A DNA stretch of 64,000 nt from Lunularia cruciata (Eukaryota; Streptophyta; Marchantiopsida; Lunulariales; Lunulariaceae): NCBI GenBank assembly GCA_948567375.1, contig OX419759.1:41827493-41891492 (forward strand), in the 5' to 3' direction. The notes under the pieces are model-generated. The model did not search any database. It saw only the letters and a list, made by a program, of their open reading frames with translations, and had not been told where the DNA came from. The position numbers and the translations under genes were made by a program. Position 1 is the first letter of the stretch. Every line of letters begins with the position of its first letter. Shown piece after piece: positions 33,017-45,231 of this stretch.

Positions 33017-34828
33017 TGTGGTACTCACATTTTTTGGTTTTGATGTGTTTTGAAGAAGAAATGTACAGTCAAGGCGGAATTGAACCTGAATGGAGACAAA
33101 AGAAGAAGAATTGAGTCTTTGGGTTGAACCTGAGGAAGTTGTCTTCATGTCAGAGGAAGAAGTACTCAGATCGGACTGAAGGAAGGCAGACCCAAAGGAG
33201 GAATGGAAGTTGTAGGTCAGGATTACTGCAAGGGCCATATCTCAATGACAAAAAGTTCAAATCATGCGTGCTATATCTTGTTGGAAGCGTCTCTTTTAGA
33301 GTTTTTTGCTACTACCAAAATGGTAGAGTTTGAAGGTTTGAGAAGAAGTTACAAGTATTTGAAGTTTTGAGAGTAAATGTATAGAGTAGTTGAGTGTCTT
33401 TGGGTCTCTATGACTTCGGGTTGAAAGCTTCTTTGCCTCAAGACAAAAGTGACTAGGTTTGAGGTAGTCAGACCTCAGAGTGTAGTGAAGGTGAATTTGG
33501 GAGTCTTGCCAAAGGTATTAGAGGAAGTTAGAGTAGGGAAAGAAAATATTTGGGATACTCATGACTTCAATTTCAATTCTGATTGAAGATAGGATAGATT
33601 TACAAGAGAAATAGTAGTAGTGAATGAACGCAAAGTGTAGGATCAAATAGTAATTGTCTTTGGGTCATTTACATGAGAGACTAGTGGAAAGTGGGTTTTA
33701 AATTTAAGGCCTAGATAGTGTACCCATGATTTCAATTACAATTCTTGATGAGGATATAGTAGAATTAGCAAAGAAATGGATAGTAGTTAGACCCGCAGTA
33801 ATGGAAGTAGGAGTCCAAATGTCTTCAGAGTTGCCACTGGAGGTATTAGAGAAAGATGGGTTGCAAAGAGAAGATGTATGTAGATTGCCCATGACGGGAA
33901 TTGCCGATCAAGAAGAAGAAGAAGTTTTTGAATTAGTAGAAGAATTGGTAGTTGGTAAACCGGGGGATAGAGTAGTATGTGAGGTTACTTTTGGGTTTGG
34001 AAGCCAAAAAAGATGTAGACACCGGATTGGAGTAGTAATAGTTTTGAGATTTGAAGAGGTAGATATGAAGTAGTGCATTGTTATTTTGGATCTACAAGTT
34101 GTTAGAGATAGTTTGGAAGAAATTTAAGGAGTTAGATAACTGTTGAAGAATTTGCCTATTTAAAGAAGGCATTCGTAGTATGTTGTTCAATGCTCATAAT
34201 TCAGAGAATAGATAAAGCAAAGTGCTGATTTTTGTGCTTGTTGCTTGAGCTTAATTTCAAGTATCAATGTTGTGTTTGTGTTTGAGAGTGTGGAGAATTT
34301 CAAAGTGCAAATCACTATGTTGGTTGGATGTTGGATTCCACAGCCTTGATCTTCATTTTGTGTGTTTGATCCTAAGTGAAGGGTAATCAAAGTAATGCCT
34401 TGACAAATTTGAGAGGAATTGTAGTGTTGGTAGTATTCTTCAATTTTGAGTGCATTGCAGTGTTGATGTGAAACAATTTTGATTGATGAAGTTGTGCTTT
34501 CAGTGGAGGGGTGGAACACAATTCTGAGGTGAAGTTGTTTTGTAGTGAAATGCCATTTTTGGGAGCGACTAAATCATCACAATCAAGATTGTTTGGAAAG
34601 ATTTGATGGAGATGTGATTAAGTATGACAAATTGTTATGACAAGACTGCAAGTCAGTGATTGTTACTCTCTTCTAGGTGTGGTTTCTACCTAAGAGATTA
34701 AAGACACAACCAGAAAGAAATAATTTGGTTACTTTGCTTTGTATTTGGACATTTATTATCAATATTTATGCATGAACAAACTTTACTTACTTGATTACTG
34801 CAAAAGTGATATTTTTTGGGTTTTCATA
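33017..34828 (+). repeat. Family C solo LTR, copy 1 (TG...TA ends)
   Basis: The 1812-bp LTR starts TGTGGTACTCAC and ends GGGTTTTCATA. It is flanked by perfect 5-bp repeats CTACA (33012-33016, 34829-34833). It matches, in reverse orientation, 61019-62925 and both ends of 40932-44727. No family C internal sequence lies beside it, so it is a solo LTR. Taking the perfect duplications at face value, the 3' terminus is TA, not the usual CA. Confidence 0.9.
33726..34073 (+). pseudogene. ORF inside family C LTR (copy 1)
   Basis: This 115-residue ORF begins MISITILDEDIVELAKKWIV and ends VIVLRFEEVDMK. Its first ~80 residues align with the ORF at 61876-62118 in another family C LTR (SITI.D.D, IVVRP, GIA.QE, ELVEEL). 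Its C-terminus matches the end of the longer trace in copy 3 (LRFEEADMK). Conservation at the protein level between copies argues for a real LTR-encoded protein. Function unknown; acidic, no known motif. Confidence 0.5.
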
Positions 34829-34833
34829 CTACA

Positions 34834-35670
34834 AGTATTGTGGAAATTCTGATATGTTGGTAGCAAGGGTGCCACAAGTAGTAATTGCTCCAATTCTTGC
34901 ACCTACACCAAACCAAAAGATCCACTTCAAACCATCACAAAACAACTTGCAGATCTCAAGATCAATGTAGTGCAACTATGGGAGAAGAGAAAAGTGGATC
35001 AAAATGTAGGAAGAGGCCCTAGGAGTAATGGAAACTATAGAGGAGGCCAACCAACCAAAGATAGAAATTTCAATGATAGAAATTATTTTGGTTGTGGAGG
35101 AAGAGGCCTTATCTAGAGTATTTGCCCAAATTCTACTTACCGTGGAGGAAGGGATTATGAAGGAGCCAATAGAGGGAAAGAGAGAAGTAGTGAATCCCAA
35201 GTGGCTCCTAATCCAAACAAAGGTAAGGAGATAACATCAATAGATGTGGTTGAGAGCAAGTATGAGAAGGAGGAGTGCTTAAACTCCAAAGGTCTTAATT
35301 TGGAGCTTCTGGCACAAGAGAAGAAGAGAGCTTGTTTTGCAAAGGATGTACACTCTTCTCAAGGATTTACTTTTAGCATGGATTCTCATGTGTCTACTAG
35401 GAGCACTCAAACCTCAACACCATCAATGAAGACTCCAAGAAAGAAGTTGGGGATGGAGGGGACGTCTTGATCTCAAAGCAACAATGGAACTACAATATGT
35501 TGGAGGATGTTGGGAGTCACAAGGCTAACATCATAGTGGGCCAACTGATTGCTTTGAATCCTACCTTGAGAAAGGAGCTTAGATGTGGTTTGAGTTCTAC
35601 AAGGAGTAAGAGGAAGAAGACAACAAAAGCTCTAGTATCAATGGGGGTGGTGGATGCCAAACCAACACCA
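34834..35670 (+). pseudogene. Family B gag C-terminal part
   Basis: After the family C solo LTR the coding trace resumes with ITKQLADLKINVVQLW and an RGG/asparagine-rich stretch (GRGPRSNGNYRGGQ). A degenerate CCHC knuckle (YFGCGGRGLI) follows, as expected of a nucleocapsid. ORFs 35201-35470 and 35467-35673 continue in two frames toward protease. It would bind element RNA. Confidence 0.6.
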
Positions 35671-35689
35671 TGAGAGGCTCGTGAATATA

Positions 35690-36000
35690 CCTCTTAGATT
35701 GATGTGCAAGGGAATGGTCACAACATCAATGATGCACTTGTTGATGGAAGATCAACAATGCATGCCATGTCAAAGAGGTTGATGAAGAAGTTGGGTATGA
35801 TACCTTCCAAACCTTCAACATTTGTGGTGAGCATGGCAAACAAGCAACAAGTTTGACCAATAGGGGTGATGGATAAGGTGGTAGTTTCAGTTATGGGAGT
35901 TCAAAATCTCATGACTTTCCAAGTCTTGAAGGATTCAAGCTATGATTTGCTTCTTGGGAGGCCATGGTTGAGAGCAGCACGCTCAACTGATCAATAACAC
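35690..36000 (+). pseudogene. Family B retropepsin-like protease
   Basis: The text INDALVDGRSTMHAMSKRLM matches a gypsy protease with DSGA replaced by DGRS. It continues through FVVSMANKQQV and FQVLKDSSYDLLLGRPWLRA, the usual ILGRPWL end. A TGA near 35855 and the altered catalytic loop make it non-functional. Confidence 0.75.
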
Positions 36001-36189
36001 AAAGGGTACTTGAGGATTGGGCCATCAAACTATAGAATTACAGTTCTTGTCACTAACACCACCAGCACTTCACATCCAGATACACCATCTTCTGATTATT
36101 GGAAGCAGATTTAGAAGAAGGAGGTTCAGGTGTGGACATAAGCATGGAAGAAGAGACATCCATGTAGGAGAATTTGAATCTGATTCAGA

Positions 36190-37220
36190 TGTGTATTCCT
36201 TGTGTGCTATGGATTTTGCACCTAAGTCAAAGGTTTTGAAGGACCTAGATAAATCACCATTGACACTTGAAGAGATAAAGAGGAGGTTATCTACCTCAAG
36301 TATGGTCCAAATATTACTAAGCATGAGAATGGAAGACTTGAGGAGATTTTCCACAAGTTCATCCATGTGTTTGCTTTTATTTATAAGAATCTAAATGATG
36401 TCACCTTGAAGGAGTACAAGACTGAGGTGGAGTCACATGCAAGACCAATCTGCCAAAAGTAACATCATATTAGTCCACCAATATCTTTGGTTGTAAAGAA
36501 GGAGATTGATAAGCTCAAGGAGGTTGGATTTATCTTTGAGGGGAGAATTCAAAATAGGTGTCTCCAATAGTGATTGTGAAGAAAAATAATGGCAAGCTTT
36601 GGGTATGTGTGGATTACAAATGTTGTTACTAAGAAAGACTTTTCCCTTTGCCATTCATTGATGGGATCTTGGAGGAGGTTGCATGTCATGAGAGGTATGG
36701 TTTTGGAGATGGTTAAAGTGGGTATAACCAAATCAAGATTGCACTAGAGCATCAACAACTCACCATATTTACTGCACCTTGGGGGGACTTATGCTTTCAA
36801 GTTATGCCTTTTGGGCTTTGCAATGCTCTAGCCACATTCCAATGATTCATAAACAAGGTGTTTGAATCTTTCAATGGGAAATTTGTGAGACTTCATTGAT
36901 ATCTTTTGTGTCTATGGGAGCAAGGAAGAGCACTTTGAGCACCTGATCAAGGTCTTGTAATGCTTGGATGAAGCAAATGCATCACTCAATCCAAAGAAGT
37001 GCATTTTTGGTTGTGAAGAAGGTATACTTTTGGGGCACGTCACCTCCAAGGATGGAATAGCAATTGACCATGAGAAGGTGAAAAAAATTATAGACCTTTC
37101 ATTCCCTTCAAGATTGACAAAGTTATGCCAATTCTTGGGGATGGTTAGGTACTTTAGGAAGTTAATCTTCTCATTTTCCAACAAGGCTTATGCATTGACC
37201 ATCTACATGAAGAAAGGTAT
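36190..37220 (+). pseudogene. Family B reverse transcriptase
   Basis: Broken pieces in several frames cover the region. Fingers lie at about 36230-36560, with a KEEIDKLKEVGFI-like piece. The palm lies near 36780-36850, around the PFGLCNA position. The thumb, 36964-37200, is well preserved: LNPKKCIFGCEEGILLGHVT and FLGMVRYFRKLI. Numerous stops. The catalytic aspartate pair near 36890-36910 is not intact. Confidence 0.8.
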
Positions 37221-37890
37221 AGAATATATGCTGATTTTGGAAGACAAGGAGGCTCTCAAAGCTTTTGAGGAGCTCAAGCAATCCCTTGTTGTAGCTCTAA
37301 TTCTTGCTATACCTGATTGGAGTAAGTATTCCATCCTCTACATTCAAGCTTCCAATGTAGCTATAGGATGCACCCTTAGTCAATTAGATCAAGATGGGCA
37401 TGATCATCTAATAGTTTATGCTAGTAGGCAAATGGTTTCAGCAAAAAAGAACTACTCTATTACGGAGAGAGAAGGGTTGGCATTGATCTTTGGTCTAAAG
37501 AAGTTTAGAAACTATTTGATTGGAAGGAAAGCCGCCATTGTCACTGATCACAAGGCTTTGAAGTACATTTTCAACAAGCCTAATGTGGAAAGGAGGCTAG
37601 CAAGGTAGATGATACTCTTGTCTGAGTATGACTACACCATTGAGGATAGGCCAAGGAAGAAACATGCAAATGCTAATTTGTTATATCGGGCCTATGATCA
37701 TCATGGAGATGAACCAGTGGATGATTCCTTTTCAAATAAGGAGCTCATGACAATCTCTATCACTCTAGAGATTTCTATGGAGTACAAGGAGATTTTGGAC
37801 TTTGTTATAAGAGGTAACTTTCAAGAAGGGATGCATGCTTGGGAGAGGAAGGCCCTTGCAACAAGATCTAGACCTTACAAACTTTTTCAC
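37221..37890 (+). pseudogene. Family B RNase H
   Basis: ILYIQASNVAIGCTLSQLDQ marks the first position (aspartate replaced by glutamine), NYSITEREGLALIFGLKKF the glutamate, and AIVTDHKALKYIF the next aspartate. A TAG at 37606-37608 sits where the family has tryptophan (ARW), and the frame continues to 37893 with YDYTIEDRPRKKHANANL. One acidic residue is lost. Confidence 0.85.
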
Positions 37891-37893
37891 TAG

Positions 37894-38860
37894 GGAGAAG
37901 ATGGTCTTCTTTAAAGAGCAATGGGTAAGGAAGAGCCTATCTTACTCATAAAGGAGTTTCATGAAGATCTAGTGTGTGGAGGACACTTTGCATGAAAGGT
38001 GATTGCTTTCAAGATTCTAGATGCAAGTTACCATTGGAGAGGGATTTTCAAGGATTGTCTTGAGTATTGATAAACTTGTTATGTTTGTTAAGCTTTTGCT
38101 AGAAAGTATACTTCCACTCCACTACTTAGATCAATTCTATTGCTAGGACCTTTTGAGAAGTGGGGAATTGATTGTGTAGGTCCTCTCAATAGAACCCTAG
38201 GGAACAATTGGTATATTGTGGTAGTTACAGATTATCTTACTAAGTGGGTTGAGGCTAGATCATTTAGGGATAAGAATGAAGATGAAGTTGGGAGATTTCT
38301 TTATGAACACATTTATCACTAGGTTTGGGTGCCCTTTGGAGTTATTTGTTAATAGAGGAGAAGAGTTTACAAGAAGCATTACTGCAACCATGCCACAATA
38401 TTTCTCTATCACACATAGAGTAACTACATCCTATAAGCCAAACTCCAATAGCTTGGCAGAGAGAACCAATCAGACCTTGTGCATGATGTTGGCCAAAGAT
38501 GCAGAAATGGAAGTGGCTAAACATCATTAGGACAAGAGGATTCATGCAATTTTGTGGGAAAATAGGACAACCATGAAGACTTCCATTGGATATTTTCCAT
38601 TTCAATTGGTATATAGTATTGAGTCTACCTTACCTATTCACTTTGATCTTCTTACCTTCCAAAACATTCATAGGAGATTGAAGAAAGCACAAGGAGGTGA
38701 TGCAAAGAAGTCAAGGAATGATCAACTCATGGAATTGGAAGAGGCAAGAGCAATTGATATGGTTTGAGTAGAGCAAGCCCAAAGGAAACAAAAGGAGAAC
38801 TATGACAAGAGGCAAGGCAAGAAGGTGGAGCCTTTGAATGAAGGTGATTGGGTAATGTTA
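37894..38860 (+). pseudogene. Family B integrase
   Basis: The zinc-binding N-terminus is eroded (HEDLVCGGHFA near 37960). The core has WGIDCVGPLNRTLGNNWYIV (first aspartate) and TDYLTKWVEARSF at 38140-38322. After a shift come ELFVNRGEEFT (second aspartate replaced by asparagine) and NSLAERTNQTL (glutamate kept) at 38249-38530. A distal piece lies at 38552-38767. No chromodomain is recognised before the LTR at 39080. Confidence 0.82.
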
Positions 38861-39079
38861 TTTGATTTCATTTGATTCAAGAGAGTGCACAAGAAGCTTT
38901 TGCCTAAGTACTTTGGACCTTTCATAGTAGAGAAAGTGTGGGGCAATTAAACCTATGATCTCAAGGAGTTAGGAGGATGACACTTTGATATGATTAATTA
39001 CAATAAGTTGAAGATGTATCATAGAAGGTAGAGAAACCTTCACTTTGAGGAGAAAGTGAGAACTTAGTCCAAGGGTAAA

Positions 39080-39766
39080 TGTAACACCCATTTGTGCATG
39101 TGTGTGGTCTTGTGATATTTAGTTTGGTTATCAAGTACTTGATAGATATTATTTATATAGAGTTAAAGGATGGTTCTACATTAGTCATGATTAGCTAAAG
39201 TTAATCATAGCTAAGATAGAATTTACCTTACTTTAGAAGAAGTGGAAAAGATGACCACTATTATTTTGGATTCTAGTGTATTGACTTGGTATTATTCCTA
39301 GGTGTTTGGCTTTGAGAAAAGAATTGAGAAATCTTGGGCTCTCAAGTTTTATTTTGGATTCTTCTATAGTCCAAAGATAGCTCATGTGAAGGAATCCTTG
39401 ACTTAGTGGTTGGGTCAAGATAAGACCACATGCTTAGGAGAATATTCCCATGAGTATGGGTATTCCTTTAGCTTTATGACTTTATTTGATAGTTAGCCTA
39501 ATAACTTCAGTCACTCCAATAATTAGTAACTTTGGTGCATAACTATTTCACAAGAGTATAAACTAGAGGTGAGGAGGTACTCATCATCCTTTCATTTGCC
39601 ACTATCTGTCTCTCATTGAGTTCTCTAGTGAACAATGTCTTGAGTCTTGGAGTGTTAGCCTTAAAGGAGTATGATGGAGTTGGGGTTCTTTGTGTTCTTA
39701 TTCTATGGTGCAATACCATAATAGCCATCAAAGGTTCATCTTGAGTGAGACACAAGCCGGCTCACA
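39080..39766 (+). repeat. Family B 3' LTR
   Basis: 687 bp, TGTAACACCC to GCTCACA, aligning with 24614-25303 with many substitutions and small indels. The preceding sequence GTCCAAGGGTAAA is a weak polypurine tract. Confidence 0.9.
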
Positions 39767-40345
39767 TGACCACCACCCCTCTCCAAGCCAAATCAAAGGG
39801 TGACCATGCACAGGGCTGTGTAAGTCATCTTCCCATGGCCACATCCCTACATCTCCCTACATCCCATAGCCCACTGTCCTTGCATTGTGGGGCTGGTTTT
39901 TCCCATGTCACATTTCTAGTGCTGTTGCCAAGTATCTTGTATGTCCTCTCCATTATGCTCTACAATGTATTCTGATGATATGTACCCCTTGCCATCTTAC
40001 AAGACCACAGGAAATCTTTGTATAGGGGAAGTAGTGCCTCTTGTGCAACAAAATATGCAAGTTAGGAGGAAGCATTACCTCTTGTGCATATAAGTTCATT
40101 GGCCTTCAATCAAGAGAAGCCCTACCTCCTATAATTGCAAATATTTTGCTACAATCCAAGTTCAAACAAAATTTCCATTGATGGCAAGCACTTCTATCTA
40201 GGGAAATCTTCCTAATTCAAATTTGCACTCCATAATGGTAATGTTTCTTCTACAGTACTAGCTACAACCTCTACAACTCTTGCATCCCATGCTACCATGA
40301 CCCAAGAGGAAGAAACAATTGCATACCTCTAGGAACAATAGTGTT
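39767..40345. other. Spacer between elements
   Basis: No coding trace or repeat is recognised. Pyrimidine-rich plus-strand sequence with short ORFs only. Confidence 0.4.
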
Positions 40346-40815
40346 CAAAAGTGAGGAAGACTTGAAGTACTTCCTATAAACATTTGAGAATGTTTGTATA
40401 GCCCAAAATATTATAGATGATATTTCCGTGGCATGGCGAATCATCCAATGTTTCATTTGTATTGCCCAAACATTGATTTAGTGGTCTAATCACAACCAAA
40501 AAAACAAGCAAAGGGATGACAAGAGTACATGTCTCCAAGACAACAAAGACAACTTCAAGAAAAAATAAATTGGCTCCACAAAGGACACAACAAACCCATG
40601 CAAGCATTTATCCAACAATTCCAATATATATTGTCAATAATCACACTAGCACCAGACCTATGGCTCTCAGTTAGTTTAAGGATGCCCTACCAAAGGACAT
40701 TCATAAGTTTCTAATCTACAACAAAGCAACAACTTTAGCATAATTATTTGAAGAAGCACGCTATTGGGCTCAAGCTAATAAGCAAGATATGGTCTTACTA
40801 GAGCCATGTTCTATC
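40346..40815 (+). pseudogene. Isolated gag fragment
   Basis: Plus-strand text in two frames reads TFENVCIAQNIIDDISVAWR, KPMQAFIQQFQYILSIITL and LFEEARYWAQANKQ, resembling a retrotransposon gag capsid domain. No partner domains follow, since the family C LTR starts at 40932. The parent family is unknown. Confidence 0.4.
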
Positions 40816-40931
40816 ATAGGAAGATTTAAAGAAAATGTGATGCATAACCCTTATGTTGCTTCACAAGGATTCCTACAAGTAGCCTACTTCTATAGGGGAA
40901 TACTTGTAGTTGCCCAAAGCTTGTACACGAT

Positions 40932-43900
40932 TGTGACAACTCAACAAGTATCACTTTATGGTAATTAGTAAGTGATTGTTTATTCCCACAAAGATATTGG
41001 TTAGAAATGGTCAAATACAAAGTAAAATGTCACAAAGCAATTCTTCTTGATTTCTTCTTTAACCTCATGGGTAGAAACCACACCCAAAAGAGAGTAACAA
41101 GCACTAAATCACATTCTTGTCACAAATTATCCATACCCATAATCATAATTCATCAATTTCTTTCCTAACCAATCTTGATTGTGATGATTCAGTTCTCTTG
41201 AAGAATGCTACTTCACCTTGGAATTGTGTTCTAGTCCTCCACTAAGGGCACAACTTCTTCAATCAAAATTGCTTTGCATCAATCTAGAGTTGCACACACA
41301 AATGTAAAATAATACCAACACTACAATTCCTCACACATTTATCAAGTCATTGCCTCAATTTCTATCCACTTAGGATCAAACAAACAAAATGAAATCAGAG
41401 CACTTCTAATAATAGTGCAAGAGCCAAAATAACTTGAATTTATAATACCAAAAATTAGACATATCATCCAGAGGTGAAAATTAGCTTTTTAACATCTAGA
41501 AAGATGTTACCAACATCTAATACTATCCAACCAAATAGGATCAGAACCAACATGTCACCCATGCACACAACTAATCAAAGGGAAGAGATTGCTGATATGT
41601 CACCAATCCATCTATCTAATCCAAAGGTGGAGGTTTTTTTTGGGGAAGTCATCTTTGCTATATAATACAATCAAGGTGGTCCTTTGGGGTGTTAGAGGTT
41701 GAGTGTGAAACTATGTGTTTCTTCTTTTGTGTTTCTCTTCAGGTCTCTTATCCTCAAAAGATTATAATTACCAACCTACATATCCAAAATGATATTTCAC
41801 TTCATATCTGCCTCTTCAAATCTCAAAACTGTTAGTAATCTGATCAGATGTCTCCTTCTTCTTTAGATTCTAAAATTGATATAACCATAGTCACTTCCTC
41901 TACTCTAGGTTCAACTACAATCTATTTCAATCCTATCTTTAGTCTGAACTGAAATTGAAGTCATGGCTATACTATCTACCTTCTCCTTCTCTAGTCTAAC
42001 TCCGTGAGTGAACTTGAGTAACTCACCTGAAGACACATGCATCCCTACCTTTGCTACTTTGTATTGGGTTCCTACTTTCACATTTCTTTAAAGTTCATAT
42101 AATTTAGATCTCACTAAATCTAACTTAAGACATACATTATCTTCTATTTCTAACATCTTCATATCTACACTCTCTCTTGAGTGAATCAAAAATTTGTTCA
42201 TGTCAATATCCTTTGCTTTCCTCTTCCTCATCTCTTGAACTAACAAATTCTTCCAACTTCCCTTTGGCTTTGGTACGCAACATCACCTCATCCTTCCAAT
42301 GATTTCTCCAATTGAGTCTAATGTCCTCTTCAGAACTATCTCCTCATGACTCTACTCTACTTCCAACTCATTTTGATACATCTTCAACTCATCATCAAAT
42401 TCAGCTTTCAGTGCTTCTTTCTCCTCCACATATTGGACAAGTTGAGTCTCCACACTTCTGATAAGTCCTTGGAACCTCTCATCCTCTTGATTTCTATGTA
42501 TTAACTCACAATACTAGACCCAATCCTTCTCCTCTACAACCTTTCTCAAGCTCTACATCTCTGGCTCCATCACAACCACCGTCGCCTTTGAATGTGTCAC
42601 CTCCAATTGTGCATTAGTGAATTCACCTTTCAACTTTTTGAACACTGCATTTTGATGCTTCAATTCTTTAGATTGTTGTTCAATTCTATCACCACGCTTC
42701 ACAAAATTCTCTTGTAGATTATCAAAGCTCTTCCTCCAAAGAACATCTTCTTCCTCTCCTTGGGTTAACTTTGTCTTTAATTCCAAGATTTCTCCACTCA
42801 AGTACTTCACTACTTGCAACTCATCCTTCACTTGGGGATGATCTCTCTTCAAATCCTCCTTCTTCTTATTTTGCAAATGAAATAACAAGGGAAAAAAAAC
42901 CTTTGACAGATATGCTACTCCACTGAATTCTTCTGCATTCTTCTCTTTCTTCAACTTTGGTCAGTGCTTCTTTGGCTAGTGCTTTACCTCAAAGATTTAA
43001 TCTGTATACTTTCAAAGTCATCTCTTCCAAGCTTTCTTCTTCTTCCTTGGCTTTACTTGGTTTGACAGCTATGACCTGCAAACTTCTCTTCAATCTTTCT
43101 CCTCTTGGAAACACCAAGACCGGCTCCTCTTCTCTTTCTTCAAAATATCTACCTCAACCAACTCCATGTATTGGCTGTCTCCTCCTTCCATGCATGCAAT
43201 CTGCAATACAATTCCCTATCATCTTCTTCAGCCCCTTCTTCCACCAATTGCTAGACTTTGGGCTCTCTATCACTCTTTACTTTGCAATATGAGCTCTTCT
43301 TCTTCTCCCAACTCTTCACACTTAGACTCAGCTTCTCCTCCAACTCTTCACCTGATAATAGGTTCAACACCTCTATCTCTTGCTTTGGATTCAACCTCTC
43401 ATCTTTTGTGGCTGAACTGACAAAACTCCTTCTTTTAGTCTACCACCACTTCCTTAGCCTTGGGATACTCACTAACACTATCTTCTGGTGCCTTGTCTTG
43501 ATGAAGTGTTCATTGCCTTCATGGACTCACCTTATGAAATATTGTTCACTTGTATTTGCAACTCAATGTAGATCGGTGTGAAAGTATGACACCATCTTTC
43601 CTTTCTCTTCCAAGCTAAGTAGGTTCAGTCCTAAATAGAAATGGGTTGAAATGGGTATGAAGTAATGGGATGGCATGCCCATTCTCCAATTATTAATCAT
43701 CTAACCTACTCTTTGGTGAAAGCACTTTGCCTTATTCACCACTTCTCTTGCAAACATCTAGTGAAGGACCACCACCTATTGCTTTGTAACATAGGTGGTT
43801 TGCTTTGGCTTAAAAATTGCCATCAAAGCCCTGACTATACCCCTTCTTATTTAGCCTTAATAACTATCCACCTTGTACCCATTCATAGTGCAATGAGCAC

Positions 43901-44727
43901 TAAAAGAATTCCTCACCTCTATAATCTCTTCCAAAGAATCACACTTCTTATAGAAGGTGATTCCTCTTGCTTCACCCGCTTCTCTTCTTAAGACTAATCT
44001 CCAATCTAACTCAATCCATTGAGCTTGATTTCCTCTCTTCCCTTCTATCTTGGGATAGTCTTTGCAATTATTGGCAGTGATTTCTGCCATGAACCTTGGG
44101 AAACTTAAGTTCCAATTCCATGCCAGAAAGGTGATATGAAGTTTGCTCAAGACTTTAATCCTTCCCACTATGTCTAATCTCTAAATTGCAACACTCCTCA
44201 CCAAACTCTGCTTGCTACCCTTAGGTGGCATTGTGTGTTTACCCTTGGTCTTTGAGGATCAAACCTCCCCAAACCTTGAGATTCTACCTCCTTTAGGACA
44301 AGTATTGAGAGGCATAGGATATTGTCATGAAATTTCAAAACTTCCTTGATGAAGTCTTCATCTTATAGTATTTTGCTGAATGGTCATTCTTCAATTGACA
44401 CTCATAGATTTTGTGTGTCTATTTTCTATCAATCTCAATGTCATCTTGTTCCCAAAGAGCTGTTCTCTTTACCCATATTTTCTTGATTTGCTAGACCCAA
44501 GGAAAAGTTATAAGTTCTTTGGAACATGTTGATGCAAAGTAACCTTACTTTGGGTTTATCATTCCATAAATCCAACTCAAGTCTGTCTAACTCTGACACA
44601 AAGTTGATGTCTTTGGGTCTACTCCAAACATAATTCTCCTCTTTTCTTCTTTATTAGGCTACAATTTAGCTTCAATAATACACTTCTTGTCTAAAACTTG
44701 TCAAAAATGGAAAATGTGAGGACCACA
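40932..44727 (-). repeat. Family C long 3' LTR containing an ORF (copy 3)
   Basis: Both ends match the family C solo LTRs: the right end read on minus is TGTGGTCCTCAC, and the left end on plus is TGTGACAAC. On the minus strand it is directly preceded by GATGGAAGGGGTA, a polypurine tract, which makes it the 3' LTR of the element on its right. At 3.8 kb it is twice the length of the solo copies. The extra 2.2 kb (about 42.1-44.3 kb) carries coding text. The extra could be the ancestral state or a later insertion. No flanking target-site duplication is seen (ACGAT, TACCC). Confidence 0.65.
41810..44168 (-). pseudogene. LTR-borne coiled-coil ORF of family C
   Basis: Minus-strand segments can be followed from 44168 (SKLHITFLAWNWNLSFPRF, ANNCKDYPKIEGKRGNQ) through 42553-42954, a 133-residue coiled coil (ILELKTKLTQGEEED, LKHQNAVFKKLKGEFTNAQ). 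They run to LRFEEADMK near 41810, with stops between. The last residues match the end of the ORF in the family C solo LTR at 33726-34073. The helical part suggests an oligomerising structural protein. No enzyme motif is visible. Confidence 0.5.
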
Positions 44728-45231
44728 TACCCCTTCCATCAAATGTGAGCTTCCCCACAAACATCGACTATCTCTTCTCTACATGTCTGAGTCCATGGTC
44801 CAATAGTTTGGGACTCTTCACCCATTCACTTGAGTGGCAAATGGATTTCCATCCAGTTCTCCAAGTTGAATATAGCTATTGTCATAAATTTGCATCACTC
44901 AATATGGCCTCATCCACCTTAAGTGCAGCTTGCCTAGGAAAAATATGCAGTGATTTTCATACAACAACACCAAATTTCCCTCTCAAACAACAATAGGCTT
45001 TATTTGCTTATTGTGCTTGAATTTTTTCTGTTCTTGTATCTCTTTCATGGTTTGCATTGCATCATCTCTTTTCTTGTCTAACCACATCGAATGATGGATC
45101 CAAAGATCTTGATTCTCATCCTTTGACATTCATTTGCAAAAACTACAATATGACAAGACTTCAAATTCAATTGGCAGTGTGGGATGCAATCAGTATGTCA
45201 AGAAATATGGAGTCTACTTGATTGTACTATT

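Larger units (their letters stand above)
24614..39766 (+). mobile_element. Ty3/gypsy family B element hosting nested insertions
   Basis: Related direct LTRs (24614-25303 and 39080-39766) flank a plus-strand internal region: leader, small zinc-knuckle ORF, gag, protease, reverse transcriptase, RNase H, integrase. Two later insertions lie inside: a family A element (25412-30983) and a family C solo LTR (33017-34828). Removing them leaves about 7.8 kb, a normal gypsy size. The LTRs differ visibly, including small indels, so the insertion is old. No chromodomain is seen after integrase. A target-site duplication is not clear (CGGAC on the left, TGACC on the right). Confidence 0.85.
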
